Shown here: piece by piece, positions 1 to 5,606 of the stretch
How the letters are laid out: each line of letters begins with the position of its first letter
Position numbering within the stretch: the stretch's first letter is position 1
Source: CAVRGQ01 sp963720785
Lineage (GTDB): Bacteria > Actinomycetota > Acidimicrobiia > IMCC26256 > DASPTH01
Assembly: GCA_963720785.1 (NCBI GenBank)
Contig: CAVRGQ010000011.1
Span: forward strand, 1 to 9,623
Direction of reading: 5' to 3'
DNA: 9,623 nucleotides
The notes under the pieces: generated by a model
Told to the model about the DNA's origin: nothing
Databases searched by the model: none
Seen by the model: only the letters and a program-made list of their open reading frames with translations
Position numbers and translations under genes: made by a program

Positions 1-17
1 TGAAGTTCGTCGGCTGA
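1..17 (+). CDS. C-terminal end of upstream gene, probably glyceraldehyde-3-phosphate dehydrogenase (partial)
   Basis: The window opens inside a reading frame that ends Lys-Phe-Val-Gly and a TGA stop at 15–17. A terminal KFVG after an active-site-distal helix would fit the end of some GAPDH proteins, and gap lies directly before pgk in most actinobacteria. That gene-order argument, not the four residues, is the main support. It would be the first gene of a gap–pgk–tpiA glycolytic operon. Another upstream gene cannot be excluded. Confidence 0.4.
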
Positions 18-25
18 TCGCCGGC

Positions 26-71
26 GAGCCGAACCGCACCGGGCCGAACTGCACCCGAGCCGAACAGCACA
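26..71 (+). repeat. Three imperfect tandem repeats in the gap–pgk spacer
   Basis: Three copies of a 15–16 base unit close to GAGCCGAACNGCACCC lie end to end at 26–40, 41–56 and 57–71. The core CCGAAC recurs at 29, 44 and 60. A degraded fourth copy (GGCGGAACGACG) runs into the pgk start codon. The 66-base spacer is almost entirely made of this repeat. It may be a replication-slippage product or have a role in the mRNA between the two genes; nothing in the sequence decides which. Confidence 0.6.
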
Positions 72-83
72 GGCGGAACGACG

Positions 84-1289
84 ATGGCCATCGACCTCCC
101 GCGCCTCGAGGACCTGCCGCTCACCAGCGGGCAACGGGTCCTCGCCCGCATCGACTTCAACGTCCCGCTCGACGGCGACCGTGTCACCGACGACCTCCGC
201 ATCAGCACCGCGTTGCCCACGATCCAGTGGCTGCACGAGCGCGGTGCGGTGGTCGTGATCGGTGCCCACCTCGGTCGCCCGAAGGGCGAGGTCGACCCGA
301 AGTTCTCGATGGCGCCGGTCGCGAAGCGGCTCGGTGAGCTCCTGGGCTCGCCGGTCACGCTCGCTCCCGGCGTGGTCGGGCCCGAGGTCGAGGCCGTCGT
401 TGCCGCCGCCCAGCCGGGCGACGTCGTCGTGCTCGAGAACCTCCGCTTCGAACCGGGGGAGACGAAGGACGACCCGGCGTTCGGCGCCGCGCTCACCAAG
501 CTCGGCGACCTCTACGTGAACGACGCGTTCGGCGCGTCGCACCGGTCGCACGCGTCGATCGTGGCGCCGCCGCGCACGCTGCGGTCGGCGGCGGGTCGCC
601 TGATGTTCCGCGAGGTCGAGGTCCTCTCCAACCTGCTGCACGGTGCCGAGCACCCCTTCGTGTCAGTGCTCGGTGGTGCGAAGGTCGCCGACAAGCTCGG
701 CGTGATCGACGCCCTGCTCGAGCGCTGCGACACCATCCTCGTCGGCGGCGCGATGGCGTTCACCTTCCTGCTCGCGCAGGGCATCTCGGTGGGCGACTCG
801 CTCGTGCAACCGGACTTCGTCGGCGAGTGCGCACGGCTCCTCGAGACCGGCCGGGTGCAGATCCCCACCGACTTCGTGATCGCGCAGGACGTCAGTGCGG
901 ACGCGGCCACCCAGATCGTGAAGGCCAACCGCATCCCCGACGGATGGAAGGGCCTCGACGTCGGCCCCGAGACCGCTTCGGTCTACGCACAGGTGGTGAC
1001 CGACGCGAAGACGGTGCTCTGGAACGGCCCCATGGGCATGTTCGAGCTCGCACCGTTCGCGGCCGGCACCCGCACGGTGGCCGAGGCGGTCGCCGCCAGC
1101 CGGGCGTTCACGGTGATCGGCGGCGGTGACAGCGCCGCGGCCATCCGAGAGTTCGGGCTCGCCGACCAGGTGAGTCACGTCAGCACCGGCGGCGGCGCGT
1201 CGCTGGAGTACATCGAGGCGGGCGACCTGCCCGGCCTCCAGGCCCTCCGGGCTTCGAACAGGCCCGAACATTCGGAGAAGGGGTCTTGA
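84..1289 (+). CDS. pgk: Phosphoglycerate kinase
   Basis: Cytosolic glycolytic enzyme that transfers the acyl phosphate of 1,3-bisphosphoglycerate to ADP, giving ATP and 3-phosphoglycerate. The 401 residues match the usual family length (about 390–417). The substrate-site residues are visible: R22, D24 and N26 in RIDFNVP, R39, H62 and R65 in GAHLGRPKG, R121 in LENLRF, and R154 in FGASHRSHAS. The nucleotide side shows K200 and K204 in GGAKVADK, WNGPMGMFE at 313–321 and GGGDS at 346–350. The N-terminal lobe, hinge and C-terminal lobe all appear complete. ATG at 84 is chosen because the family motif RIDFNVP falls at the expected distance; the ribosome binding site before it is weak. The stop TGA shares its last base with the tpiA ATG, so the two genes are translationally linked. 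Confidence 0.98.
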   Translation: MAIDLPRLEDLPLTSGQRVLARIDFNVPLDGDRVTDDLRISTALPTIQWLHERGAVVVIGAHLGRPKGEVDPKFSMAPVAKRLGELLGSPVTLAPGVVGPEVEAVVAAAQPGDVVVLENLRFEPGETKDDPAFGAALTKLGDLYVNDAFGASHRSHASIVAPPRTLRSAAGRLMFREVEVLSNLLHGAEHPFVSVLGGAKVADKLGVIDALLERCDTILVGGAMAFTFLLAQGISVGDSLVQPDFVGECARLLETGRVQIPTDFVIAQDVSADAATQIVKANRIPDGWKGLDVGPETASVYAQVVTDAKTVLWNGPMGMFELAPFAAGTRTVAEAVAASRAFTVIGGGDSAAAIREFGLADQVSHVSTGGGASLEYIEAGDLPGLQALRASNRPEHSEKGS

Positions 1290-2065
1290 TGGCCGCCACC
1301 CGTAAACCGATCATCGCCGGCAACTGGAAGATGCACCACGACCACCTGGTCGCGATCCAGGTGGTGCAGAAGCTGTCGTACCGTCTCATCGACGACGACT
1401 ACGAGGCCGTCGACGTGGTGGTGTGCCCGCCCTTCACCGACATCCGCACGCTGCAGACGGTGATCGAGGCGGACAAGCTCAAGATCGGCCTGGGTGCCCA
1501 GAACTGCCACTGGGAGGACAAGGGCGCGTTCACCGGCGAGGTGAGCCCCCCGATGCTCGCGAAGCTGCTCGTGCAGTACGTGATCGTCGGCCACTCGGAA
1601 CGCCGGCAGTTCTTCGCCGAGACCGACGAGACGGTGAACCTCAAGCTCAAGGCGGTGCAGCAGCACGGCATGACGCCGATCGTGTGCGTGGGCGAGAGCC
1701 TCGAGGAGCGTGAGGCGGGCGGCACGGCCGAGAAGGTGTCGGGCCAGATCCGGGGCGGCTTCGCCGGCGTGAAGGGGGCCGACGCCGCCAAGGTGGTCGT
1801 CGCCTACGAGCCCATCTGGGCCATCGGCACCGGCAGGACGGCCACGGCCGAGGATGCCAACGAGACCTGTGGCGTGATCCGGGCCACCCTCCGGGAGCTC
1901 TACGGCGACGTCGCTGACGAGATCCGCATCCAGTACGGCGGCAGCGTGAAGTCGTCGAACGCGGCGGAGCTCATGGGCCAGCCCGAGATCGACGGCGCCC
2001 TCGTGGGTGGCGCCGCCCTCGACCCCGACGAGTTCGCCAAGATCGTCCAGTACCGCAACAGCTAA
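1289..2065 (+). CDS. tpiA: Triose-phosphate isomerase
   Basis: Cytosolic glycolytic enzyme interconverting dihydroxyacetone phosphate and glyceraldehyde 3-phosphate; a single-domain TIM barrel, 258 residues from ATG 1289. Catalytic residues are in place: N12 and K14 in AGNWKM, H102 in VIVGHSERR, and E174 in AYEPIWAIGTG, whose following segment is the mobile loop 6. The phosphate-binding YGGSV lies at 216–220 and GALVGGAAL near the end. The start is ATG 1289, not the TTG at 1286 that would add one Met: the purine-rich GGAGAAGGGG at 1274–1283, inside the end of pgk, sits at good spacing for it. The ATG overlaps the pgk stop by one base, indicating coupled translation in one operon. The protein ends normally with TAA at 2063–2065. 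Confidence 0.98.
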   Translation: MAATRKPIIAGNWKMHHDHLVAIQVVQKLSYRLIDDDYEAVDVVVCPPFTDIRTLQTVIEADKLKIGLGAQNCHWEDKGAFTGEVSPPMLAKLLVQYVIVGHSERRQFFAETDETVNLKLKAVQQHGMTPIVCVGESLEEREAGGTAEKVSGQIRGGFAGVKGADAAKVVVAYEPIWAIGTGRTATAEDANETCGVIRATLRELYGDVADEIRIQYGGSVKSSNAAELMGQPEIDGALVGGAALDPDEFAKIVQYRNS

Positions 2066-2069
2066 AACC

Positions 2070-2075
2070 GGAGGT
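2070..2075 (+). promoter_or_regulatory. Orphan Shine-Dalgarno after tpiA
   Basis: A perfect anti-16S sequence GGAGGT stands 5 bases after the tpiA stop, but no ATG, GTG or TTG occurs at working distance after it. It may be the ribosome binding site of the gene that once followed tpiA, cut from its start codon by the insertion. Between here and 2161 nothing is recognisable; one frame is open for about 30 residues (containing SVVGDTYIISWTLS) but matches nothing I know. Confidence 0.35.
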
Positions 2076-2161
2076 CACAACGCAAGGCGCCAGCTACAGC
2101 GCTCTACCTGGCAAGATTTGGAGCGTGGTTGGCGATACCTACATCATCTCGTGGACGCTGA

Positions 2162-2541
2162 GCCGCGATCGTTGCCCGCGCCCATGAGGACCGCCGCGCC
2201 GATCTGAGTGGCGATGAGGGGCAGTCCTACCAGCGTGCAACCGCCCGCGTGTCTGAGCTCGATGCGGACATCGCAGCACTGAAGGCCGACGCTGAGCGTC
2301 GCTGCGAAGCCGACGACGCTCGATCCTCGGTCGCGTAGCTCGTCATGCCGACCGTCGATGGCGGCCCCGGCCTTGAGCGCCACACCATCGAACGGTTCTT
2401 CCGTGGTGACGGCCCCACGTCGATCGACATCAGCTTCAGCGGCCTTCGGTCCGAGACTCGCGGCGGCGCAATGCCCCAAGTCGAGAAGCGTGACGTCTAC
2501 GGGTACGCCGGTGCCGGCACCTTCGGCGGCATGGTGCAGAA
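2162..2541 (+). pseudogene. N-terminal part of HK97-fold phage major capsid protein, broken
   Basis: Translating from 2162 gives AAIVARAHEDRRADLSGDEG and then a charged coiled-coil run (RVSELDADIAALKADAERR). This is the typical N-terminal delta or scaffolding region of HK97-type capsid proteins. An in-frame TAG at 2336–2338 interrupts it. The same frame then continues with ERHTIERFFRGDGPTSIDIS and EKRDVYGYAGAGTFGGMVQ, the usual linker leading into the capsid domain. After about 2541 the homology jumps to another frame (PVVANQLYQVLLDIG), consistent with loss of one base. Roughly the first 15–20 residues and a start codon are not seen, as the frame is closed by TGA at 2159. The protein therefore cannot be made whole. 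Confidence 0.75.
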
Positions 2542-2568
2542 CCGGTCGTCGCGAACCAGCTGTATCAG

Positions 2569-3360
2569 GTGCTCCTCGACATCGGCGCGATCTGGCACTT
2601 GGGGCCCGAGATCGTGCATACGACTGGCGGTAACCCGATGACGTGGCCGAAGTTCACCCCTGCGAGTACCGCCACCATCACGAGCGAAGACGGCAGCCTT
2701 GTGGAGGCCGATCCGACGTTCGTAACGGTGACCACGACGCCGCGCGGTTTCAAGCACCTGCTCCAGCTCTCGAACGAGATGGTGTCAGACAACGCCGTGG
2801 ATCTCGTCGGGTTCGTCGGTGACTACTTCGGCCAGGCGATGAACAAGACGTTCGGTTCCCTCGCCGCGCTCGGTACCGGCTCCGGTATGCCGCAGGGCTA
2901 CAACAGCGGCGGTTCGATCACCACGCAGGCCGCAGGGACTTGTTCGCCCGACAGTGCGATCAAGCTCCAGATGTCCGTCGACCAGCGGTACCGCGCCGGT
3001 GGCCTCTTCGCCACGAGCGCCGGAGTCCTGTCGTACTGGCGTCGACTCCGCGCCGACGCAGGCGGCACCACGGGTTCGTGGCTGCTCGCCCCGCCCTCAG
3101 CGCCTGGGCTTCCCGAGACGCTGTACGGGGCCGGTGTGGTCGAGGACGCGAACAGCCCGAAACGCGGTTCCCCGGTTGTGTCGGTCGTGTTCGGTGACTT
3201 CAAGCGTGCGTACCTGGTGCATGACGCAGGCCTGCACAGCGAACGATCCCAGGACTACTCCTTCGCGAACGATCTCGCGAGTTTCCGCGCTGTGTGGCGA
3301 CTCGGCGGCATCATTCGCGACGCGAACGCGCTCGCTTGCTACCAGGCGACCGCTAACTAG
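2569..3360 (+). CDS. HK97-family phage major capsid protein, C-terminal two thirds (part of a broken gene)
   Basis: An open frame of 263 residues from GTG 2569, but the homology continues upstream of it without a start to about 2542 (PVVANQLYQ), so the GTG is probably internal and this is the main body of the damaged capsid gene. Family features: LLDIGAIWHLGPEIVHT, then GNPMTWPKFTP, a mid-domain with LLQLSNEMVSDNAVDLVGFV, and the closing SVVFGDFKRAYLVHDAG followed by LASFRAVWRLGGIIRDANAL, the standard end of the HK97 capsid fold. The C-terminus is complete. In a phage this protein builds the icosahedral head; a product lacking its N-arm would be unlikely to assemble. No portal, protease, terminase or tail gene is near. 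An encapsulin is unlikely because of the delta region encoded upstream. Confidence 0.85.
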   Translation: MLLDIGAIWHLGPEIVHTTGGNPMTWPKFTPASTATITSEDGSLVEADPTFVTVTTTPRGFKHLLQLSNEMVSDNAVDLVGFVGDYFGQAMNKTFGSLAALGTGSGMPQGYNSGGSITTQAAGTCSPDSAIKLQMSVDQRYRAGGLFATSAGVLSYWRRLRADAGGTTGSWLLAPPSAPGLPETLYGAGVVEDANSPKRGSPVVSVVFGDFKRAYLVHDAGLHSERSQDYSFANDLASFRAVWRLGGIIRDANALACYQATAN

Positions 3361-3365
3361 GTAGT

Positions 3366-3398
3366 CGGTCGGCGCGGTTGTCCATGCCGCGCCGACCG
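3366..3398 (+). terminator. 12-bp perfect stem-loop just after the capsid gene
   Basis: CGGTCGGCGCGG (3366–3377) and CCGCGCCGACCG (3387–3398) pair perfectly around a 9-base loop, starting 6 bases after the capsid stop. There is no following T-run, as is common for GC-rich actinobacterial and phage hairpin terminators. Its position suggests it ended transcription of the capsid gene, or shielded the 3' end of its mRNA. Confidence 0.6.
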
Positions 3399-3440
3399 CA
3401 GCGGTCGGGCGTCAACGGAGCGTTGGAATATCCGCCCGAA

Positions 3441-3587
3441 GGCACCAGAGGGTTCCTTTCAACCCGGACACGGTGCCTGCGCCCGACCAACTTCAGCACG
3501 CGTACCCGGCTCGCCGAGTGGGCGCCCGCCGAGCCGGGCACCGTGCGACCACGACACCCGCTCCAGAACGGGCGGCCCTGGGCACGG
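3441..3587. other. Hairpin-rich noncoding stretch upstream of the methyltransferase
   Basis: Of the 321 bases from 3361 to 3681 no convincing gene is seen, but several inverted repeats are packed here. GGCACC (3441–3446)/GGTGCC (3472–3477) encloses GGGTT (3450–3454)/AACCC (3461–3465). CCCGGCTCG (3505–3513) pairs with CGAGCCGGG (3530–3538), and GCACG (3496–3500)/CGTGC (3542–3546) lies outside it. CCGTGC (3541–3546) could instead pair with GCACGG (3582–3587), giving alternative folds. It could be an RNA leader, a small RNA or phage terminator debris. The open frame across 3378–3662 has no family features. Confidence 0.4.
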
Positions 3588-3681
3588 CGCGCTTCCTCTC
3601 ATCGCGTTCTTACTTTTGGGGGGAAGGGTGACGAGAGGTGCGTTCGGGAGGGCACGCCATAGGTCAGAAGGGGATCAAGAG

Positions 3682-4455
3682 ATGAGCACACGTCCCGACC
3701 ACATCTTGAGGACCACGGTCAAGCGTCGTGCGCCACGACTCACTGCGTGGATCCAGAATCGACGGGCGGTCACCGTGCAGGAGGGTTGGGAAGGCTACGC
3801 GCGAGCCCGGAAGCCGGGCCCGGACGTCCACCTCGGCGACGAGTGGAGCAACCCAGCAGAAATGGGCGTGGACTGTGAGGCGTCGGAAGTCGTCGACTTC
3901 ATCGACCGGCGCGTCATCGCGCCGTTCCTCGGAACCGTGGACACTGCACTCGAGATCGGTTCGGGCGGAGGAAGGTTCACCGAGGTGCTGCTTCCCAAGG
4001 CGCGACGCGTGATCGCTTCCGAGGTCGCACCGTCGATGCTGCCGCATTTGCGCGCACGATTCCACAGCGATGCACATGTCGAGTACCTGCTCCTCGACGG
4101 TCGCGGTCTTCGGTCGCTACCCGATAGGTCCGTGGACGCGGTCTTGTCCTACGGAGTATTCGTTCACCTCCAGCATTGGGACATCTTCAACTACCTCGTC
4201 GAGATCGAACGCGTCCTCGTGCCAGAAGGGAAAGCAGTCATCCAACATGCCAACACGTTCTCGACGCTTGGATGGCAGCTCTTCCTCGAAGAAGTACGAG
4301 GCCAGGTCGGCCATCACAAGTACCCCGGAAGCTTCACGGTCATGACGCCAGAACTCTTCGCCGACTTCTGCACCCGCGCAGGCCTCGACGTCGTGGACAT
4401 CGTGACCGACGTCGTGGAACGCGACGCCATCTCACTCATACAGAAGCACGCCTGA
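3682..4455 (+). CDS. Class I SAM-dependent methyltransferase
   Basis: 257-residue soluble protein with a Rossmann-like methyltransferase domain. SAM-binding motif I is ALEIGSGGGRFTE at 89–101. The acidic residue at the end of the next strand is E114 in ASEVAPSML, and motif II is VDAVLSYGVFVHL at 151–163. A motif III region follows (IERVLVPEGKAVIQHAN), then FTVMTPELFADFCTRAGLDV near the end, typical of Methyltransf_11/25 proteins. The N-terminal 80 residues (EGWEGYARARKPGPDVHLGD) are a lead-in domain seen in methyltransferases near glycan or lipid genes, so a small molecule or sugar substrate is likelier than DNA; the substrate is not known. Start: ATG 3682 has AAGGGG at 3668–3673; the frame is open back to a TTG at 3616, but that segment is not family-like. 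Codon use is less GC-extreme than in the flanking genes, suggesting acquisition. Confidence 0.88.
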   Translation: MSTRPDHILRTTVKRRAPRLTAWIQNRRAVTVQEGWEGYARARKPGPDVHLGDEWSNPAEMGVDCEASEVVDFIDRRVIAPFLGTVDTALEIGSGGGRFTEVLLPKARRVIASEVAPSMLPHLRARFHSDAHVEYLLLDGRGLRSLPDRSVDAVLSYGVFVHLQHWDIFNYLVEIERVLVPEGKAVIQHANTFSTLGWQLFLEEVRGQVGHHKYPGSFTVMTPELFADFCTRAGLDVVDIVTDVVERDAISLIQKHA

Positions 4456-4515
4456 CAACGACAAACCGGCCGCAAAGAAGGACCAACCCGTACCTGCCGT
4501 TCTGAGCGCGCCTCC

Positions 4516-4734
4516 CTACGCGAACACCCGCACACGTCGGAGCCAGTCGGCCATCCAGCGCAGCGCCTCATCGCGCGTGAGCTAGCAGGGGAACCGCGTG
4601 TCGTCGCCGCGGCACCAGCCCCACACCCAAGCGGTGAGGATGCCCGCGCCGTGTGAGAAGGACCCCATCCCGGTCGGCTCAGCGGCGATGGTGTCAAGAG
4701 CGGCGGGGCCGAGGTAGACGCTTGGGCGGAATGA
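4516..4734 (-). pseudogene. Unrecognised coding fragment with internal TAG
   Basis: On the minus strand a frame opens after TAG (4737–4735) and reads SVYLGPAALDTIAAEPTGMG, then HGAGILTAWVWGWCRGDD. A TAG at 4584–4582 follows, and the frame continues as LTRDEALRWMADWLRR to TAG at 4518–4516. Third positions are almost all G or C, and the sequence reads like a real Trp-rich protein across the stop, so I take it as a remnant; a CAG-to-TAG change would explain the break. I do not recognise the family. Its first 40 bases overlap the end of the ATPase remnant in another frame, so the true junction between the two lies near 4700–4735. Confidence 0.4.
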
Positions 4735-4970
4735 CTAGTTCTACGTTCCGCTTCATGAACCGGTCAAACTGAGGAACCGTGAACGCGGCATAACCGGGCT
4801 CGGCGTGTAGAGCAGGCCCTTGTCGATCAGGCGTGCGCCTGTGGGACCGCATTGCTGGGAGGTGCGATCAATGAGCGCAGCCACGTCGCCGGCTGATTGT
4901 GGTGCTGCGCCAAGTTCCGCCATGGCGCGCAAGTACGCCTTCTCCAAGTCGGTCGTTCGATCGTGGGTCC
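4694..4970 (-). pseudogene. C-terminal remnant of AAA-family ATPase (winged-helix end), frameshifted
   Basis: Read leftwards from about 4970, the frame gives DRTTDLEKAYLRAMAELG, QSAGDVAALIDRTSQQCG and ARLIDKGLLYTPS. This is the recognisable winged-helix tail of a family of AAA ATPases often found in actinobacteria, whose members carry AYLRAMAELG and a RLI-KGLIYSP motif. At about 4795–4800 the match moves by one base to GYAAFTVPQFDRFMKRNVEL, ending at TGA 4696–4694. One lost C in a run of Cs explains this. The P-loop, Walker B and the rest of the ATPase (300 or more residues) are absent: upstream of 4970 the homology ends. Such ATPases are common in mobile regions; this copy cannot work. Confidence 0.65.
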
Positions 4971-5037
4971 ACGCCCAAGGAGGACGGAGGGTTTTCGACT
5001 TCTGAAAGACCCTGGCAATCTAGGAAGCGCGCGCCAA

Positions 5038-5059
5038 GGCCCCGACCGAAGCCGGGGCC
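5038..5059 (-). terminator. UUCG-loop terminator of the 88-aa gene
   Basis: On the minus strand GGCCCCGGC and GTCGGGGCC form a 9-bp stem (one G–T pair) closed by a TTCG tetraloop, starting 29 bases after the stop of the minus-strand gene at 5089–5355. It is followed by TTGG, not a long T-run. The position and the very stable loop make it a likely intrinsic terminator that also keeps this gene's transcription out of the ATPase remnant. Confidence 0.65.
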
Positions 5060-5088
5060 CTTCGCTCACTCGCCTATTGCGATCGACG

Positions 5089-5355
5089 TTACGCGTCACC
5101 CACCCGGGCGAGCAGCTCCTCCATCGTCTCCGCGGTGTGCTGCTTGTCGTAGAGCAACTTGAACCGGTCGTGAAGCCGGAACAGCGTCAGGGTCGCCGCC
5201 TTCTCGTCCTCGCGGCCCATGTTCTCGACGCCGCCGGTCGCTGCCTGGTCGGTCCACATCGCTGCGAAGCCCCGCTCGATGAGGTCGAGTGCCACGCGGA
5301 AGGCACCCTCGGCGTAGACGTACGGGTCGGTGGCGGTGTTCTCGGTGGTGGTCAT
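5089..5355 (-). CDS. Uncharacterised 88-aa acidic protein
   Basis: Small soluble protein beginning MTTTENTATDPYVYAEGAFR and ending in MEELLARVGDA, with no signal peptide or membrane segment. It looks mainly helical: an amphipathic stretch around ALDLIERGFAAMW (about 22–34), a Gly-rich link (ATGGVENMG), then a charged helix around LTLFRLHDRFKLLYDKQHT and a final short helix. I do not recognise a family. The ATG at 5355–5353 is preferred over the longer frame up to 5691 because AAGGGA lies about 10 bases before it, a candidate promoter lies just upstream, and the extra N-terminal part is not protein-like. The gene has its own terminator and is divergent from the secreted-protein gene, sharing a 251-base control region. 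It looks intact, unlike the remnants beside it. Confidence 0.7.
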   Translation of the reverse strand: MTTTENTATDPYVYAEGAFRVALDLIERGFAAMWTDQAATGGVENMGREDEKAATLTLFRLHDRFKLLYDKQHTAETMEELLARVGDA

Positions 5356-5376
5356 CGTTCGGGAATCCCTTGGCTT

Positions 5377-5405
5377 GCCGTACCCGGACGAATCTCGGTC
5401 CACAA
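5377..5405 (-). promoter_or_regulatory. Candidate promoter for the 88-aa gene
   Basis: Read on the minus strand: TTGTGG (5405–5400), a 17-base spacer, then TACGGC (5382–5377), ending 21 bases before the start codon. Spacing is ideal for a housekeeping sigma factor, but the -10 lacks the final T. Confidence 0.35.
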
Positions 5406-5425
5406 CGCTGAGCCCGGCCCCGCAT

Positions 5426-5450
5426 GGCCTAATGGCTTCTGCCATCGGCC
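5426..5450. repeat. Inverted repeat in the divergent control region
   Basis: ATGGC (5432–5436)/GCCAT (5441–5445) around TTCT, extended outwards by GGCC (5426–5429)/GGCC (5447–5450). It lies midway between the two divergent genes (5355 and 5607) and could be an operator or a transcript hairpin. No regulator is identified. Confidence 0.35.
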
Positions 5451-5538
5451 CGCAGCGCTTGGGCGAAGCGAGCTCGCCGAGATCGTCCGGGACCGTAAGC
5501 GCGGAAACCTCAAGCCTTCCTCGGGTTTGGAAGTTCTC

Positions 5539-5544
5539 TATTCT
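5539..5544 (+). promoter_or_regulatory. Candidate -10 element for the secreted-protein gene
   Basis: TATTCT, the best AT-rich hexamer in this region, lies 62 bases before ATG 5607. The hexamer 17 bases upstream (CTTCCT, 5516–5521) is a poor -35. Confidence 0.3.
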
Positions 5545-5606
5545 GGGTATCCGCAGCGCGGCGCAATGGTTTGTGCGTCGCAGGGGGACCGATACGAGGG
5601 GGACAC

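Noticed and set aside
2531..2545. Programmed ribosomal frameshift in the capsid gene
   Set aside because: No slippery heptamer and an in-frame stop upstream as well; decay or sequence error is simpler.
2569..3360. Encapsulin instead of phage capsid
   Set aside because: The upstream delta/coiled-coil region and the linker before the fold are typical of phage capsids and absent from encapsulins.
3450..3465. tRNA T-arm (GGGTT…AACCC)
   Set aside because: Loop is 6 bases without the TTCRANY pattern, and no acceptor, D or anticodon arms fit around it.
3378..3662. 94-codon plus-strand frame after the capsid
   Set aside because: Starts inside the terminator loop, is Arg/Pro-rich and lacks family features; the region is better explained by hairpins.
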